DNA of 34,483 nt from an uncultured Eubacteriales bacterium (lineage in GTDB: Bacteria > Bacillota > Clostridia > Oscillospirales > Acutalibacteraceae), in NCBI GenBank assembly GCA_900316455.1, contig ONCX01000009.1:1-34483 (forward strand), given 5' to 3'. The notes beneath the pieces are model-generated. The model was not told the DNA's origin. It made no database searches and saw nothing but the letters and a program-made list of their open reading frames with translations. The position numbers and the translations under genes were made by a program. Below are positions 1-8,238 of this stretch, piece after piece; position 1 is the first letter of the stretch, and each line of letters opens with the position of its first letter.

Positions 1-180
1 CGCAAGAAGAATCAAAGTATGTCAGGAAGTCCGATGCCGCCATAGTACCGAAGAAACCTTTAAAACAGGCGGAGGAAAGGGTGGCACATTTCATAGCTTA
101 TGAAATGAAGAGCCGTATGCGTTAATAGCGCACGTACGGTTCCGTGAGGGGGGTGGGGTGTAAACCCCACATCTACTCGA
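1..180 (+). mobile_element. Group II intron, 3' end (domains V and VI), cut by the window edge
   Basis: The catalytic domain V is visible at 110-142: an 8-bp lower stem (110-117 with 135-142) containing the AGC triad at 111-113, a 2-nt CG bulge at 133-134, and an upper stem 118-121 with 129-132. A domain VI-like hairpin follows (GTGGGG 153-158 with CCCCAC 165-170) with an unpaired A at 171 as branch-point candidate, so the intron should end near 176-180. A perfect 9-bp hairpin at 87-107 just before domain V may be a short domain IV. An open frame from position 3 to 125 translates to a segment beginning QEESKYVRKSD that resembles leader segments I associate with group II intron ORFs, but no reverse transcriptase motif is present. 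The copy may therefore lack its maturase or have lost it; the missing 5' part is outside the window. Confidence 0.8.
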
Positions 181-208
181 GTAATATCGCATAATGGAGG
201 GGACTGTG

Positions 209-784
209 GTGGCGCGTCGGTTGATTGTGCATACAAACGCGGTGAGCGGTTTTCTTACGTCGTGCGTAATAAATATGATATTCCATTTCAGGCGTTCGAT
301 ACCGGCGTGGCTTCTGCTGGCGGCTTATCATATTTTTCATTTTCCTCCGCTTTGGACCTTCTTTGCAGCTCTGGCGGTGTGGTTTCTGTGGTCGGCATTC
401 AACGTGGGATTCACGCGTATAATGTACGGTCTCGCGTATATGTCCCGAAGCTTCCGCTCCGGCGATTCCTCCGGCATCCGCTCCAACTGCAGTAATCTTG
501 TTTACACGGGCGTGGATACGCCATCAATAAATCCCTATTCCGCCACCCGCGAGAGTGAGGAAAGCGTAAAGAAAAGCTATACAAATTCAGCATTTGGAAT
601 GGATTATTATTCGCCACAAGCGGAAGATGCTCCTCAGCAGCCGGAAGCCGCGCAGACTCACGGCGAGTGTCGTGAGGAGGTTTCTCCTGTAAATACCGAC
701 GGTGACGGAGTAAAATGGGTAACTATATTCAGCACGGAAGATAAGTCGGGAGAGGATTGTCCTAAAGACGAAAAAACGGTGTGA
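209..784 (+). CDS. Small membrane protein of unknown function
   Basis: I do not recognise this 191-residue protein. The start is put at GTG 209 because GGAGGGG (196-202) sits 6 nt before it; an ATG at 194 in the same frame overlaps that ribosome binding site and has none of its own. Near residues 22-62 lies a hydrophobic, aromatic-rich stretch (AWLLLAAYHIFHFPPLW, then FFAALAVWFLWSAF) that probably forms one or two membrane segments. The rest is polar, Ser/Glu-rich and presumably outside the membrane. It begins about 30 nt after the end of a group II intron, so the intron may have separated it from its original promoter. It lies upstream of the SPFH gene but has a 148-nt gap and a separate promoter between them, so co-function is not implied. 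Confidence 0.55.
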   Translation: MARRLIVHTNAVSGFLTSCVINMIFHFRRSIPAWLLLAAYHIFHFPPLWTFFAALAVWFLWSAFNVGFTRIMYGLAYMSRSFRSGDSSGIRSNCSNLVYTGVDTPSINPYSATRESEESVKKSYTNSAFGMDYYSPQAEDAPQQPEAAQTHGECREEVSPVNTDGDGVKWVTIFSTEDKSGEDCPKDEKTV

Positions 785-831
785 AGCGCCGCTTAATGAA
801 TGACTCACAAACCGCTTTACAACTTTACAAA

Positions 832-859
832 TTTACACTCCGCTTTCATTCCGTACTAT
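832..859 (+). promoter_or_regulatory. Promoter candidate for the SPFH/zinc-ribbon/TPM genes
   Basis: TTTACA at 832-837 and TACTAT at 854-859 are 16 bp apart. They precede the SPFH gene by about 75 nt, in an A/T-rich gap. The -35 box matches 5 of 6 consensus positions and the -10 box 4 of 6. Confidence 0.45.
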
Positions 860-932
860 ATTATTGTAATTTTAATATTAAAGCCTTAGCGGGCTGAATA
901 TAAATTTAAATCTGAAAGGGGTTTCATGCAAT

Positions 933-2288
933 ATGGGACTTATTAAAGCAGCAGTAGGCGCGGCGGGCGGCGTTCTTGCCGATCAGTGGAAGGAATTCTT
1001 CTATTGCGAAGCCATTCCGAGAGACATACTCATGGTAAAGGGACAGAAGCGCATTACCTCCCGTTCCTCCAACACAAAGGGTAACGACAATATCATTTCC
1101 AACGGCTCCGGAATCGCGGTTGCCGACGGACAGGCGATGATAATTGTCGAGCAGGGCAAGGTTGTGGAATACTGCGAGCTTCCGGGCGAATATACATACG
1201 ATAAATCGACGGAACCCAGCATATTCGCGGGCAGCTTCGGCGAGAGCATTCTCAACACCTTCAAGGTGATAGGCAAGCGTTTCACCTATGGCGGCGACAC
1301 CGGCAAGGATCAGCGCGTCTATTACTTCAATATGAAGGAAATCACGGAGAATCCCTTTGGCACTCCCAATCCTGTCCCGTTCCGTATAGTTGACAGAAAC
1401 ATCAACCTCGACATCGACGTTTCGATACGCTGCAACGGCTTTTATTCCTATAAAATAAAGAATCCGCTGCTCTTCTATACAAATGTATGCGGTAACGTTG
1501 CAGAGTCCTTCAACCGCAAGGAGATCGACAACCAGCTTAAATCAGAATTTGTCAACGCGTTGCAGCCGTCATTCTCAAGACTCTCCGCGCTGCAGGTGCG
1601 CCCGAACGAAATTCCCGGGCATGTTCCGGAGCTTTGCGACGCTATGAACGAGATACTCAGCCAGAAGTGGCTTGAGCTGAGAGGAATCGCCGTCGTTTCC
1701 GTGGCGTTCAACACCCTCAACCTGCCGCAGGAAGATCTCGACATGATCAAGCAGGCTCAACGCACCGCAATCAACCGCGACCCGAATATGGCTGCGGCAA
1801 CAATCGTCAGCGCCCAGGCGGACGCTATGAGAGAAGCCGCAAAGAACAAGAACGGCGCCATGAATGCCTTCCTCGGTATGGGAATGGCTCAGAACGCCGG
1901 CGGCATGAACGCCCAGCAGCTCTTTGAGATGGGAGCGCAGCAGCAGGCGGCACGTCAGCAGGCGGAAGCTCAGGCAGCCGCACAGCGGACGGCTCAACCC
2001 AAGCAGGCAAATCCGCAGACGGGCTGGAGGTGCGATTGCGGCACGGTAAATCAGGGCAAATTCTGTATGAACTGCGGCAAGCAGCAGCCACAGGAATCCG
2101 GCTGGAACTGTCCGAAATGCGGGACGGTAAACCAGGGCAAATTCTGCATGAACTGCGGTCAGAAGAAGCCCGCCGGAGCGCCGCTCTACCGCTGCGACAA
2201 GTGCGGCTGGGAACCGGAGGATCCCCACAATCCACCGAGATTCTGTCCGGAGTGCGGCGACGTATTCGATGAGAACGACATAAGATAA
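933..2288 (+). CDS. SPFH-domain protein with three C-terminal zinc ribbons (YdjI-like)
   Basis: This 451-residue protein starts with an SPFH (stomatin/prohibitin/flotillin) type domain, roughly residues 1-290, of the group often annotated as virion core protein-like; B. subtilis YdjI is the best-studied relative. A Gln/Ala-rich linker (about 310-360) leads to three zinc ribbons: C367/C369 with C378/C381, C393/C396 with C405/C408, and C421/C424 with C438/C441. The first two share the segment GTVNQGKFCMNCG, a recent-looking duplication. No membrane segment is seen, so it is probably recruited to the membrane by its neighbours. AAAGGGG at 916-922 is the ribosome binding site. In Bacillus, YdjI with YdjG and YdjH positions PspA at the membrane in envelope stress; the same role here is inference, as no pspA is visible. 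Confidence 0.85.
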   Translation: MGLIKAAVGAAGGVLADQWKEFFYCEAIPRDILMVKGQKRITSRSSNTKGNDNIISNGSGIAVADGQAMIIVEQGKVVEYCELPGEYTYDKSTEPSIFAGSFGESILNTFKVIGKRFTYGGDTGKDQRVYYFNMKEITENPFGTPNPVPFRIVDRNINLDIDVSIRCNGFYSYKIKNPLLFYTNVCGNVAESFNRKEIDNQLKSEFVNALQPSFSRLSALQVRPNEIPGHVPELCDAMNEILSQKWLELRGIAVVSVAFNTLNLPQEDLDMIKQAQRTAINRDPNMAAATIVSAQADAMREAAKNKNGAMNAFLGMGMAQNAGGMNAQQLFEMGAQQQAARQQAEAQAAAQRTAQPKQANPQTGWRCDCGTVNQGKFCMNCGKQQPQESGWNCPKCGTVNQGKFCMNCGQKKPAGAPLYRCDKCGWEPEDPHNPPRFCPECGDVFDENDIR

Positions 2289-2404
2289 TTTTCTTTGGAA
2301 TAAACGGAATACAATTCAGATCAAACAAGGCAGGTCGTCGGTTCACGTCGCAATGGCGGAGCCGGCGGTCTGCGGTCATTCCCCAAGGGAGGAGAGATCG
2401 ATTC

Positions 2405-3493
2405 ATGCCAGAAAATCTGCTGGAATATAAATGTCCGTGTTGCGGCGGCAAGATCGAATTCAACAGCGCGTTGCAAAAGATGAAATGCCCGTTCTGCGAC
2501 ACTGAGTTCGACGTTGACACGCTGAAAAATTACGATACCGTGCTTAACGACTCCACTCCGACGCAGATGGATTGGGACAGAACGCAGAATCAGGAATGGC
2601 GGCAGGGCGAAACCGAAAATATGCTGGTATACAGCTGCAATTCCTGCGGCGGCGAGATAATATGCGACAAGACAACAGCCGCTACGCACTGTCCTTTCTG
2701 TGGTAATCCCGTCATAATAATGGGACAATTCACCGGAGAGCTTCGTCCGGACCTCGTGATTCCATTCAAGTTGGACAAGGAAGCGGCAGTCGCCGCCTTT
2801 AAGAATCACCTCAAGGGCAAGACGCTTCTGCCGAAGGCATTCAAGACCGACAGCCACATTGAGGAAATAAAGGGCGTGTACGTCCCGTTCTGGCTTTTCA
2901 ACAGTCGGGCGAACGGTCATATAAAATACCGTGCCACCAAGGTTCGCACATGGAGCGACCGCGATTATATTTACACCGACACAAGCTATTTTTCCGTTGT
3001 GAGGAAAGGAACGCTTGATTTTGAGAATATTCCGGTGGACAGCAGCTCGAAAATCGACAACGACATTACCGAATCGCTTGAACCGTTTGACCTGAGCCAG
3101 GCTGTTGACTTCCAGACAGCCTACCTTTCGGGATATCTCGCTGACAAGTACGACGTGTCGGAGGACAAGAGTGTGGAAAGGGCAAATCAGCGCGTGTCAA
3201 AGAGTACCGAAAAGGAATTCTCCGCGACCGTCACCGGCTACACCACCGTCCACACCGAGAACGTCAATATTCAGCTCGACAACGCAAAGGCTAAATACGC
3301 GCTTTTCCCCGTCTGGCTAATGACGACTAAATGGAACGGAAAGAATTACATATTCGCCATGAACGGACAAACGGGCAAATTCGTCGGCAATCTTCCTATG
3401 GACGGCGGCGCGTTCTGCAAATGGCTCTTCGGAATAGCCGGAGTCGTTGCGGCTGTTGCTCTCATGATAATGCGGCTCATGTGGCTTGCATGA
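2405..3493 (+). CDS. Zinc-ribbon (TFIIB-like) membrane protein (YdjG-like)
   Basis: The 362-residue product has two zinc ribbons at its N terminus: C10/C13 with C28/C31, and a second pair in YSCNSCGG and HCPFCGNP around residues 78-100. A long conserved domain follows (motif GVYVPFWLF near 160), and the last 25 residues are hydrophobic (AGVVAAVALMIMRLMWLA), a probable C-terminal membrane anchor. GGGAGGAG just upstream (about 2390-2397) is the ribosome binding site. The neighbouring SPFH and TPM genes make this the counterpart of Bacillus YdjG, which together with YdjH anchors the SPFH protein. The zinc ribbons are probably structural or protein-binding; nothing suggests DNA binding. The family-level assignment is firm, the stress-response role is inferred. 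Confidence 0.8.
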   Translation: MPENLLEYKCPCCGGKIEFNSALQKMKCPFCDTEFDVDTLKNYDTVLNDSTPTQMDWDRTQNQEWRQGETENMLVYSCNSCGGEIICDKTTAATHCPFCGNPVIIMGQFTGELRPDLVIPFKLDKEAAVAAFKNHLKGKTLLPKAFKTDSHIEEIKGVYVPFWLFNSRANGHIKYRATKVRTWSDRDYIYTDTSYFSVVRKGTLDFENIPVDSSSKIDNDITESLEPFDLSQAVDFQTAYLSGYLADKYDVSEDKSVERANQRVSKSTEKEFSATVTGYTTVHTENVNIQLDNAKAKYALFPVWLMTTKWNGKNYIFAMNGQTGKFVGNLPMDGGAFCKWLFGIAGVVAAVALMIMRLMWLA

Positions 3494-3507
3494 CTGAGGT
3501 GTGTAAT

Positions 3508-4752
3508 ATGAAAAAAATATTATCCGTCATCTGCGTCATTCCGGTAATTCTGGCTATGACGTTAGCCCTTGCGGCGCCGGTTTACGCTTCGGAAGCCGAA
3601 ACGGAGACAGCCGCGGAGCTTCACCATGTCATCAACCCCGACGGGGTGATCTCCGAAAAAAACGCAAATAAAATCGAAACTGCGGCGGAAGCCGTCTTTG
3701 AGAAAAACGGCATAGACCTTTTCACGGTAATAACCAAAGAGGAAACACCGGATTTTGAGAACACAGTCGATTCAATATATAAAAACACCGCCAGAAAAAA
3801 AGCGGCTGTCATATTGCTGATGGATTCGGAAAACGCCTATCTCATCACACGCGGCAGGGCAGAGAATATTTTTTCTTCCGACGAGCTTGACGAAATACTC
3901 GCCCAGTCGCTCAAGCAGAAGAACAGGGCGGCTATGCTGTTGAGATTCGTAAAGCTGACCGGAGCTTCGCTCACGGAAAAGGGCGTAGAGCCTATTCCCG
4001 ACGGACGGCTGCTTCCGAGACTGGTTGACGAGGCGGAGCTTCTCTCAAAAAGCGAAGCGGAAAAGCTTCTCGCTACTCTCGATGAGATAAGCGAAAGGCG
4101 TCAGCTTGATATCGTGGTGGTTACCAACAATTCGCTCGGCGAAAAGAACGTAACCCAATACGCCGACGATTTCTTTGACTACAACGGCTACGGCTTCGGC
4201 GAGAATCACGACGGAATACTGCTGCTTCTCAGCATGGATACCCGTGAATGGGCAATAAGCACCTGCGGCAGCGGCATAGACATATTCACGGACCGCGGTC
4301 AGGAATATATGACCGACGAATTTCTTCCGTATATCAGCGACGGTGAATATTACGATGGCTTTAACCGCTTTGCGGAATTGTGCGACGAATTCGCGGGGGA
4401 ATACGCGGATTCCGGAAAGGCTTACGACTACGGCAATATGCCCAAGCAGCCGTTCGGGTGGTTCAAAGCTATAATTGGCTCTTTGGCAATCGGACTTGTG
4501 GCGGGGCTGATAGTGGCTCTCGTTCTGTGCAGTCAGCTCAACAGCGTCAAACCGCAGAACTTAGCTGATGAATACGCCAAAAAGGGCAGCCTGAAGCTTA
4601 CCGAGAAAAACGACCTCTATCTTTACCACACAATAACCCGCACAGCACGTCCAAAGGACACCGACAGCAGCTCCGGTGGAAGTTCCGGCGGCAGCAGCAG
4701 TCATTCAAGCTCCTCTGGAAGCAGCCACGGCGGTTCCCACGGACATTTTTAA
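3508..4752 (+). CDS. TPM-domain membrane protein (YdjH/YgcG-like), with a second degenerate TPM module
   Basis: This 414-residue protein starts at ATG 3508, 8 nt after GAGG (3496-3499). A signal peptide (MKKILSVICVIPVILAMTL, probable cleavage after VYA near residue 28) is followed by two modules of similar layout. Residues about 35-160 open with VINPDGVIS and about 170-315 open with DEAELLSKSEAEKLL. The second matches the TPM domain (Pfam TPM_phosphatase), including DFFDYNGYGFGENHDGILLLLS. A membrane segment (AIIGSLAIGLVAGLIVALVL, about 322-345) and a Ser/Gly/His-rich tail ending GGSHGHF complete it, as usual for YgcG-type proteins. The domain would sit outside the membrane with the tail inside. 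The first module looks like a diverged copy of the second; that reading is mine and untested. Confidence 0.8.
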   Translation: MKKILSVICVIPVILAMTLALAAPVYASEAETETAAELHHVINPDGVISEKNANKIETAAEAVFEKNGIDLFTVITKEETPDFENTVDSIYKNTARKKAAVILLMDSENAYLITRGRAENIFSSDELDEILAQSLKQKNRAAMLLRFVKLTGASLTEKGVEPIPDGRLLPRLVDEAELLSKSEAEKLLATLDEISERRQLDIVVVTNNSLGEKNVTQYADDFFDYNGYGFGENHDGILLLLSMDTREWAISTCGSGIDIFTDRGQEYMTDEFLPYISDGEYYDGFNRFAELCDEFAGEYADSGKAYDYGNMPKQPFGWFKAIIGSLAIGLVAGLIVALVLCSQLNSVKPQNLADEYAKKGSLKLTEKNDLYLYHTITRTARPKDTDSSSGGSSGGSSSHSSSSGSSHGGSHGHF

Positions 4753-4833
4753 ATACGGCGGACTTATCAGAAGGATTATTATAGTTCGCTGTGTGAATAC
4801 AGAAATAATAATATTTAGCTGAGAAAGCAAGTC

Positions 4834-4869
4834 AGAGGGCGGATCAAAGCAGATCTGCTCTCTTTTTTT
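4834..4869 (+). terminator. Rho-independent terminator after the TPM gene
   Basis: GAGGGCGGATC (4835-4845) pairs along its full length, with two G-U pairs, with GATCTGCTCTC (4852-4862) around a 6-nt loop, followed by seven T (4863-4869). It closes the 933-4752 transcription unit 80 nt after the last stop codon. Confidence 0.85.
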
Positions 4870-4946
4870 GAGATTATTCCCAATGGTTTTTATAGGGATG
4901 ATGAATGAAATAAGCAATCAAAGAACCATAGTTAATAAATTGTTTG

Positions 4947-4975
4947 TTGCATTAATGCCTTATATATCTTATAAT
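4947..4975 (+). promoter_or_regulatory. Promoter for lon-ysxC
   Basis: A perfect TATAAT at 4970-4975 lies 17 bp after TTGCAT (4947-4952), a weak -35 box. The lon start is 45 nt further on, with GGGAGAAGGA as ribosome binding site. No CIRCE (HrcA) or CtsR heat-shock operator is visible, so control by those repressors is not supported. Confidence 0.6.
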
Positions 4976-5020
4976 ATATGAGACTATGATAATAAACAGA
5001 AATTCGGGAGAAGGAACGAT

Positions 5021-7483
5021 ATGTCGAATTCAAACAATAAACCGCAGAATAAATCCATGCCGATAATAATGCTGCCGGACGCAGTTTTGTTTCCGGGCTG
5101 CCCTCATCAATTCACCGTTTACGGTTCGGATATGATAGAGGCAGTCCGCAGGGCACGCAAGGAGGACAGGTATGTATTTATCATGCTTAATGAAAAAGGC
5201 GAGCCTGTATTTGACATCAGACACAGGGTGGGAGTGGTTGCTACCATCAATCAGATGCTACGCCACCCTGAAGAGGAAAGCATGAATGTCCGTATTATGG
5301 GCGATTACCGTGCGTGTGTAACTGAGGCGAAAAACATTGACGGATATACTATGGTAACGGTAGTGCCTGCCGATGAAACAGAAGACGATTTTGAAAAGGA
5401 TCCTTCCGGCACTCTTAACAACAGAATATTAAAGGAGCTTGTGCCGGCTCTCAACCGTGCCGAAGAGAAGCCGGATATTGACGTACATTTTGTAATGGAT
5501 CGCAGGAACAGGGGATTGGGTGGAATTACCGACGCGATTGCGTACATATATCCGTTCCCGCTTCAGACCAAGCAGCAGATGCTGAACTGCCTTTCATACG
5601 CAGAGAGAGCGAAGCTGCTGTGCAATGCCATTTCGGTAGAGCTTGAACAGGCAAAATTAGACCGTGAGATAGAAAAAAAGACGTCAAAAGCGATGGACGA
5701 TTCGCAGAGGGAATATTATCTCAGGGAAAAGATACGCATAATTTCCGAGGAACTGGGCGACGGTGGAACTCCTGAGAGCGACGCGGAAAATTACAACAAG
5801 CGCATAGATGAGATTACGGCTGACGAAGAGGTCAAGAGCGTGCTTCAAAGGGAAACACGCAAACTTGCAAAGCTGCCTTACGGTTCGCAGGAGGCGGCTG
5901 TTATCAGGGGATATCTCGATGTTTGCCTATCGCTCCCGTGGGGAGTAATGACTCAGGATAATCTCAGCGTAAAGGACGCGGCGGCAATACTTGACCGCGA
6001 CCATTACGGATTGCAGAAGGTCAAGGAACGTATTCTCGAAATCATCGCCGTGAGAGCGCTGGTTCCGGACATCAAGGGACAAATCATTTGTCTTGAGGGA
6101 CCTCCCGGAGTCGGCAAGACGTCGATTGCGCGTTCCATTGCGGAGGCGCTGGGACGCAAATACGTGCGTGTCTCACTGGGCGGCGTGCGCGACGAGGCTG
6201 AGATAAGGGGTCACCGCAAGACGTATCTCGGCTCCATGCCAGGACGTATTGTAGACGCGGTTGTTCGTGCGGGCAGCATGAATCCGCTGATATTGCTCGA
6301 TGAGATAGACAAGCTGGCGAGTGACTATAAGGGTGATCCGACGTCGGCGCTCCTTGAAGTCCTTGATCCGGAGCAGAATAAATCATTTACGGATCACTTC
6401 CTTGATATACCGCTCGACCTCAGCGGAGTGCTTTTCATAACGACAGCAAACGACATCGGAGCAATTCCCGCTCCGCTTTACGACCGAATGGAGATAATAG
6501 AGCTTCCGAGCTATACGCATGAGGAAAAGGCGATGATAGCCAAAAAGTACCTTGTCCCCAAGCAGCTTGAGCGTACAGGACTCGGACAGAAGAAGGTAAA
6601 GATAACCGATACGGCTATTTCGCGGCTTATAGAGGACTACACCCGCGAGGCTGGAGTTCGCAATCTGGAGCGTGAGATCGCCTCGCTGTGCCGCAAGTGT
6701 GCAAAGAAGATCGTATCAGGCGAGGCGGAAAAGATATCGGTCAACGCGAGAAATATCGAGAGCTTCATGGGAAAGCCAAAGTACAGGAGAGACGAGCGTC
6801 CGAAGGAGCTTATTCCGGGATTGGCTAACGGACTTGCGTGGACTTCTGTGGGCGGAGAAATGCTTGAAATCGAGGTCGCCGTGATGGATGGTTCGGGAAA
6901 ATATTCGGTCACAGGGAAGATTGGCGATGTTATGCAGGAGTCCGCGAAGACGGCGATGAGCTGTATACGTCAGCGTGCGGAGGAGTTGGGAATAGACTAC
7001 AGCGTTTTCAATTCAAAGGACATACACATTCATGTTCCGGAAGGCGCCGTTCCAAAGGACGGTCCTTCCGCCGGAATTACGCTTGCGACGGCGATAGTGT
7101 CTGCTCTGACAGGAAATCAGGTCAGGGGCGATGTTGCGATGACCGGAGAGATAACGCTGACAGGCAGGGTACTCGCAATAGGCGGACTGCGTGAAAAGAG
7201 CATGGCTGCGCTCCGTAACGGAATAAAGACCGTAATTATTCCCGCTTCCAACGAGAAGGATATCGACGAATTCAGCCAGACAGTCAAAAACAGCATTAAA
7301 TTTGTTCCGGTCAAAACAATAGACGAGGTGTTCCGCGTGGCGTTTGCGGATCCGCCAAAGCCTGCGATTGTTTCAAAGGAAAATAAAACAAACGAAGCGG
7401 AAAATAATCCGTGCGAAAAATCCGATCAGGCGCAGGATAATTCTGAAAAAACAAACGGCGAGGTAAAAACTGATGAAATTTGA
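5021..7483 (+). CDS. lon: ATP-dependent protease La (Lon)
   Basis: Lon degrades damaged and regulatory proteins in the cytoplasm as a homohexamer. The 820-residue product has the N-terminal substrate-binding domain (LPDAVLFPG near residue 18), a helical linker, and the AAA+ module with Walker A GPPGVGKT at 360-367 and Walker B ILLDEIDK with D427/E428. The serine-lysine protease domain has the catalytic Ser at S683 in DGPSAG and the Lys at K726 in GGLREK, the standard spacing of 43 residues. After the protease domain comes an unusual hydrophilic tail of about 45 residues rich in Lys, Glu and Asn, longer than in most Lon proteins. The last 11 nt overlap ysxC, the arrangement known from Bacillus. 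It is followed immediately by translationally coupled ysxC. Confidence 0.97.
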   Translation: MSNSNNKPQNKSMPIIMLPDAVLFPGCPHQFTVYGSDMIEAVRRARKEDRYVFIMLNEKGEPVFDIRHRVGVVATINQMLRHPEEESMNVRIMGDYRACVTEAKNIDGYTMVTVVPADETEDDFEKDPSGTLNNRILKELVPALNRAEEKPDIDVHFVMDRRNRGLGGITDAIAYIYPFPLQTKQQMLNCLSYAERAKLLCNAISVELEQAKLDREIEKKTSKAMDDSQREYYLREKIRIISEELGDGGTPESDAENYNKRIDEITADEEVKSVLQRETRKLAKLPYGSQEAAVIRGYLDVCLSLPWGVMTQDNLSVKDAAAILDRDHYGLQKVKERILEIIAVRALVPDIKGQIICLEGPPGVGKTSIARSIAEALGRKYVRVSLGGVRDEAEIRGHRKTYLGSMPGRIVDAVVRAGSMNPLILLDEIDKLASDYKGDPTSALLEVLDPEQNKSFTDHFLDIPLDLSGVLFITTANDIGAIPAPLYDRMEIIELPSYTHEEKAMIAKKYLVPKQLERTGLGQKKVKITDTAISRLIEDYTREAGVRNLEREIASLCRKCAKKIVSGEAEKISVNARNIESFMGKPKYRRDERPKELIPGLANGLAWTSVGGEMLEIEVAVMDGSGKYSVTGKIGDVMQESAKTAMSCIRQRAEELGIDYSVFNSKDIHIHVPEGAVPKDGPSAGITLATAIVSALTGNQVRGDVAMTGEITLTGRVLAIGGLREKSMAALRNGIKTVIIPASNEKDIDEFSQTVKNSIKFVPVKTIDEVFRVAFADPPKPAIVSKENKTNEAENNPCEKSDQAQDNSEKTNGEVKTDEI

Positions 7484-8057
7484 GAGCGCGTATTTCGAGC
7501 TTGCGGCGGGAACATCGCAACAGCTTCCCGCGAGCGATATGCCGGAAATAGTCTTTGCGGGACATTCCAATGTAGGCAAATCATCACTCATCAATAAAAT
7601 ACTCAACCGGAAAAGCCTTGCGCGTGTCAGCTCGCAGCCCGGCAAGACCGCCACCATAAATTTTTACAATCTTGACGGCGCAAGGCTTGTGGACTTGCCG
7701 GGATATGGATTTGCGAGGGTCAGCGCTTCTGAAAAAAAACGCTGGGCGGAGCTTATCGAGGGTTACTTTAATCAGGAACGCGATCTGCGGTTGGTTGTAA
7801 TGCTGATTGACTGCCGACATCCGGCGTCCAAGGACGATCTGATGATGCTGAATTATCTCATCGACGGTCAGTTTCCAATGAAGATAGTTCTGACTAAGGT
7901 TGACAAGCTCAAGCCGACAGAAAGAAAAAAGCGATTTGACTCAATTCCCGATGAGCTTGACGTTGACATTGAATACATGCTGCCGTTTTCGGCTGTGACA
8001 GGCGAAGGCGCGCAGGAGCTAAAGGATATTATCATTGAATGTGTTGACGAGGATTAA
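7473..8057 (+). CDS. ysxC: Ribosome-biogenesis GTPase YsxC/EngB
   Basis: This 194-residue GTPase (also called YihA or EngB) is needed for late assembly of the 50S ribosomal subunit. Its G motifs are intact: G1 GHSNVGKSS at 30-38, the threonine of G2 in PGKTAT near 56-61, G3 DLPGYG at 74-79, G4 TKVD at 141-144, and a G5-like SAVTGEG near the end. Length and motif spacing are those of the family. The start codon lies inside the lon reading frame (11-nt overlap), with GCGAGG at 7458-7463 serving as ribosome binding site, so translation is probably coupled to lon. Confidence 0.96.
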   Translation: MKFESAYFELAAGTSQQLPASDMPEIVFAGHSNVGKSSLINKILNRKSLARVSSQPGKTATINFYNLDGARLVDLPGYGFARVSASEKKRWAELIEGYFNQERDLRLVVMLIDCRHPASKDDLMMLNYLIDGQFPMKIVLTKVDKLKPTERKKRFDSIPDELDVDIEYMLPFSAVTGEGAQELKDIIIECVDED

Positions 8058-8071
8058 AAAAAACAAAATCA

Positions 8072-8090
8072 ATTGTTGAGTGTGTCAACA
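8072..8090. repeat. Inverted repeat TTGTTGA-5-TCAACAA
   Basis: A perfect 7-bp inverted repeat with a GTGTG spacer sits 15 nt after the ysxC stop and 11 nt before the -35 box of the next promoter. It has no T-run after it on the plus strand, so it is a poor terminator. It could be an operator for the YerC-like regulator encoded next; this is a guess from position. Confidence 0.4.
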
Positions 8091-8101
8091 AAAAAATGTT
8101 C

Positions 8102-8130
8102 TTTACATTTCCAGTATAATGTGTTAAAAT
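8102..8130 (+). promoter_or_regulatory. Promoter for the yerC-like/methyltransferase/hslO genes
   Basis: TTTACA (8102-8107) and TAAAAT (8125-8130) are separated by exactly 17 bp, each with one mismatch to consensus. The expected transcript has a leader of about 100 nt before the start at 8239. A second TATAAT at 8115-8120 has no suitable -35 box. Confidence 0.6.
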
Positions 8131-8238
8131 AATGATGATTTACTGCTCTAAACTTTTAAAGCAGCAGGGTAATATTATTATTTATCGTGAAATAATATGC
8201 ATAATGAAAAAAAGAAAAAATCATCAGAGGTAACAGCC

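Noticed and set aside
1575-2520. Long open frames on the minus strand opposite the SPFH and zinc-ribbon genes.
   Set aside because: They mirror the strong codon bias of the plus-strand genes, lack ribosome binding sites and have low-complexity Arg/Ser/Leu-rich translations.
4870-5020. Heat-shock operators (CIRCE, CtsR box) before lon.
   Set aside because: Neither TTAGCACTC/GAGTGCTAA nor GGTCAAA-type repeats are present.
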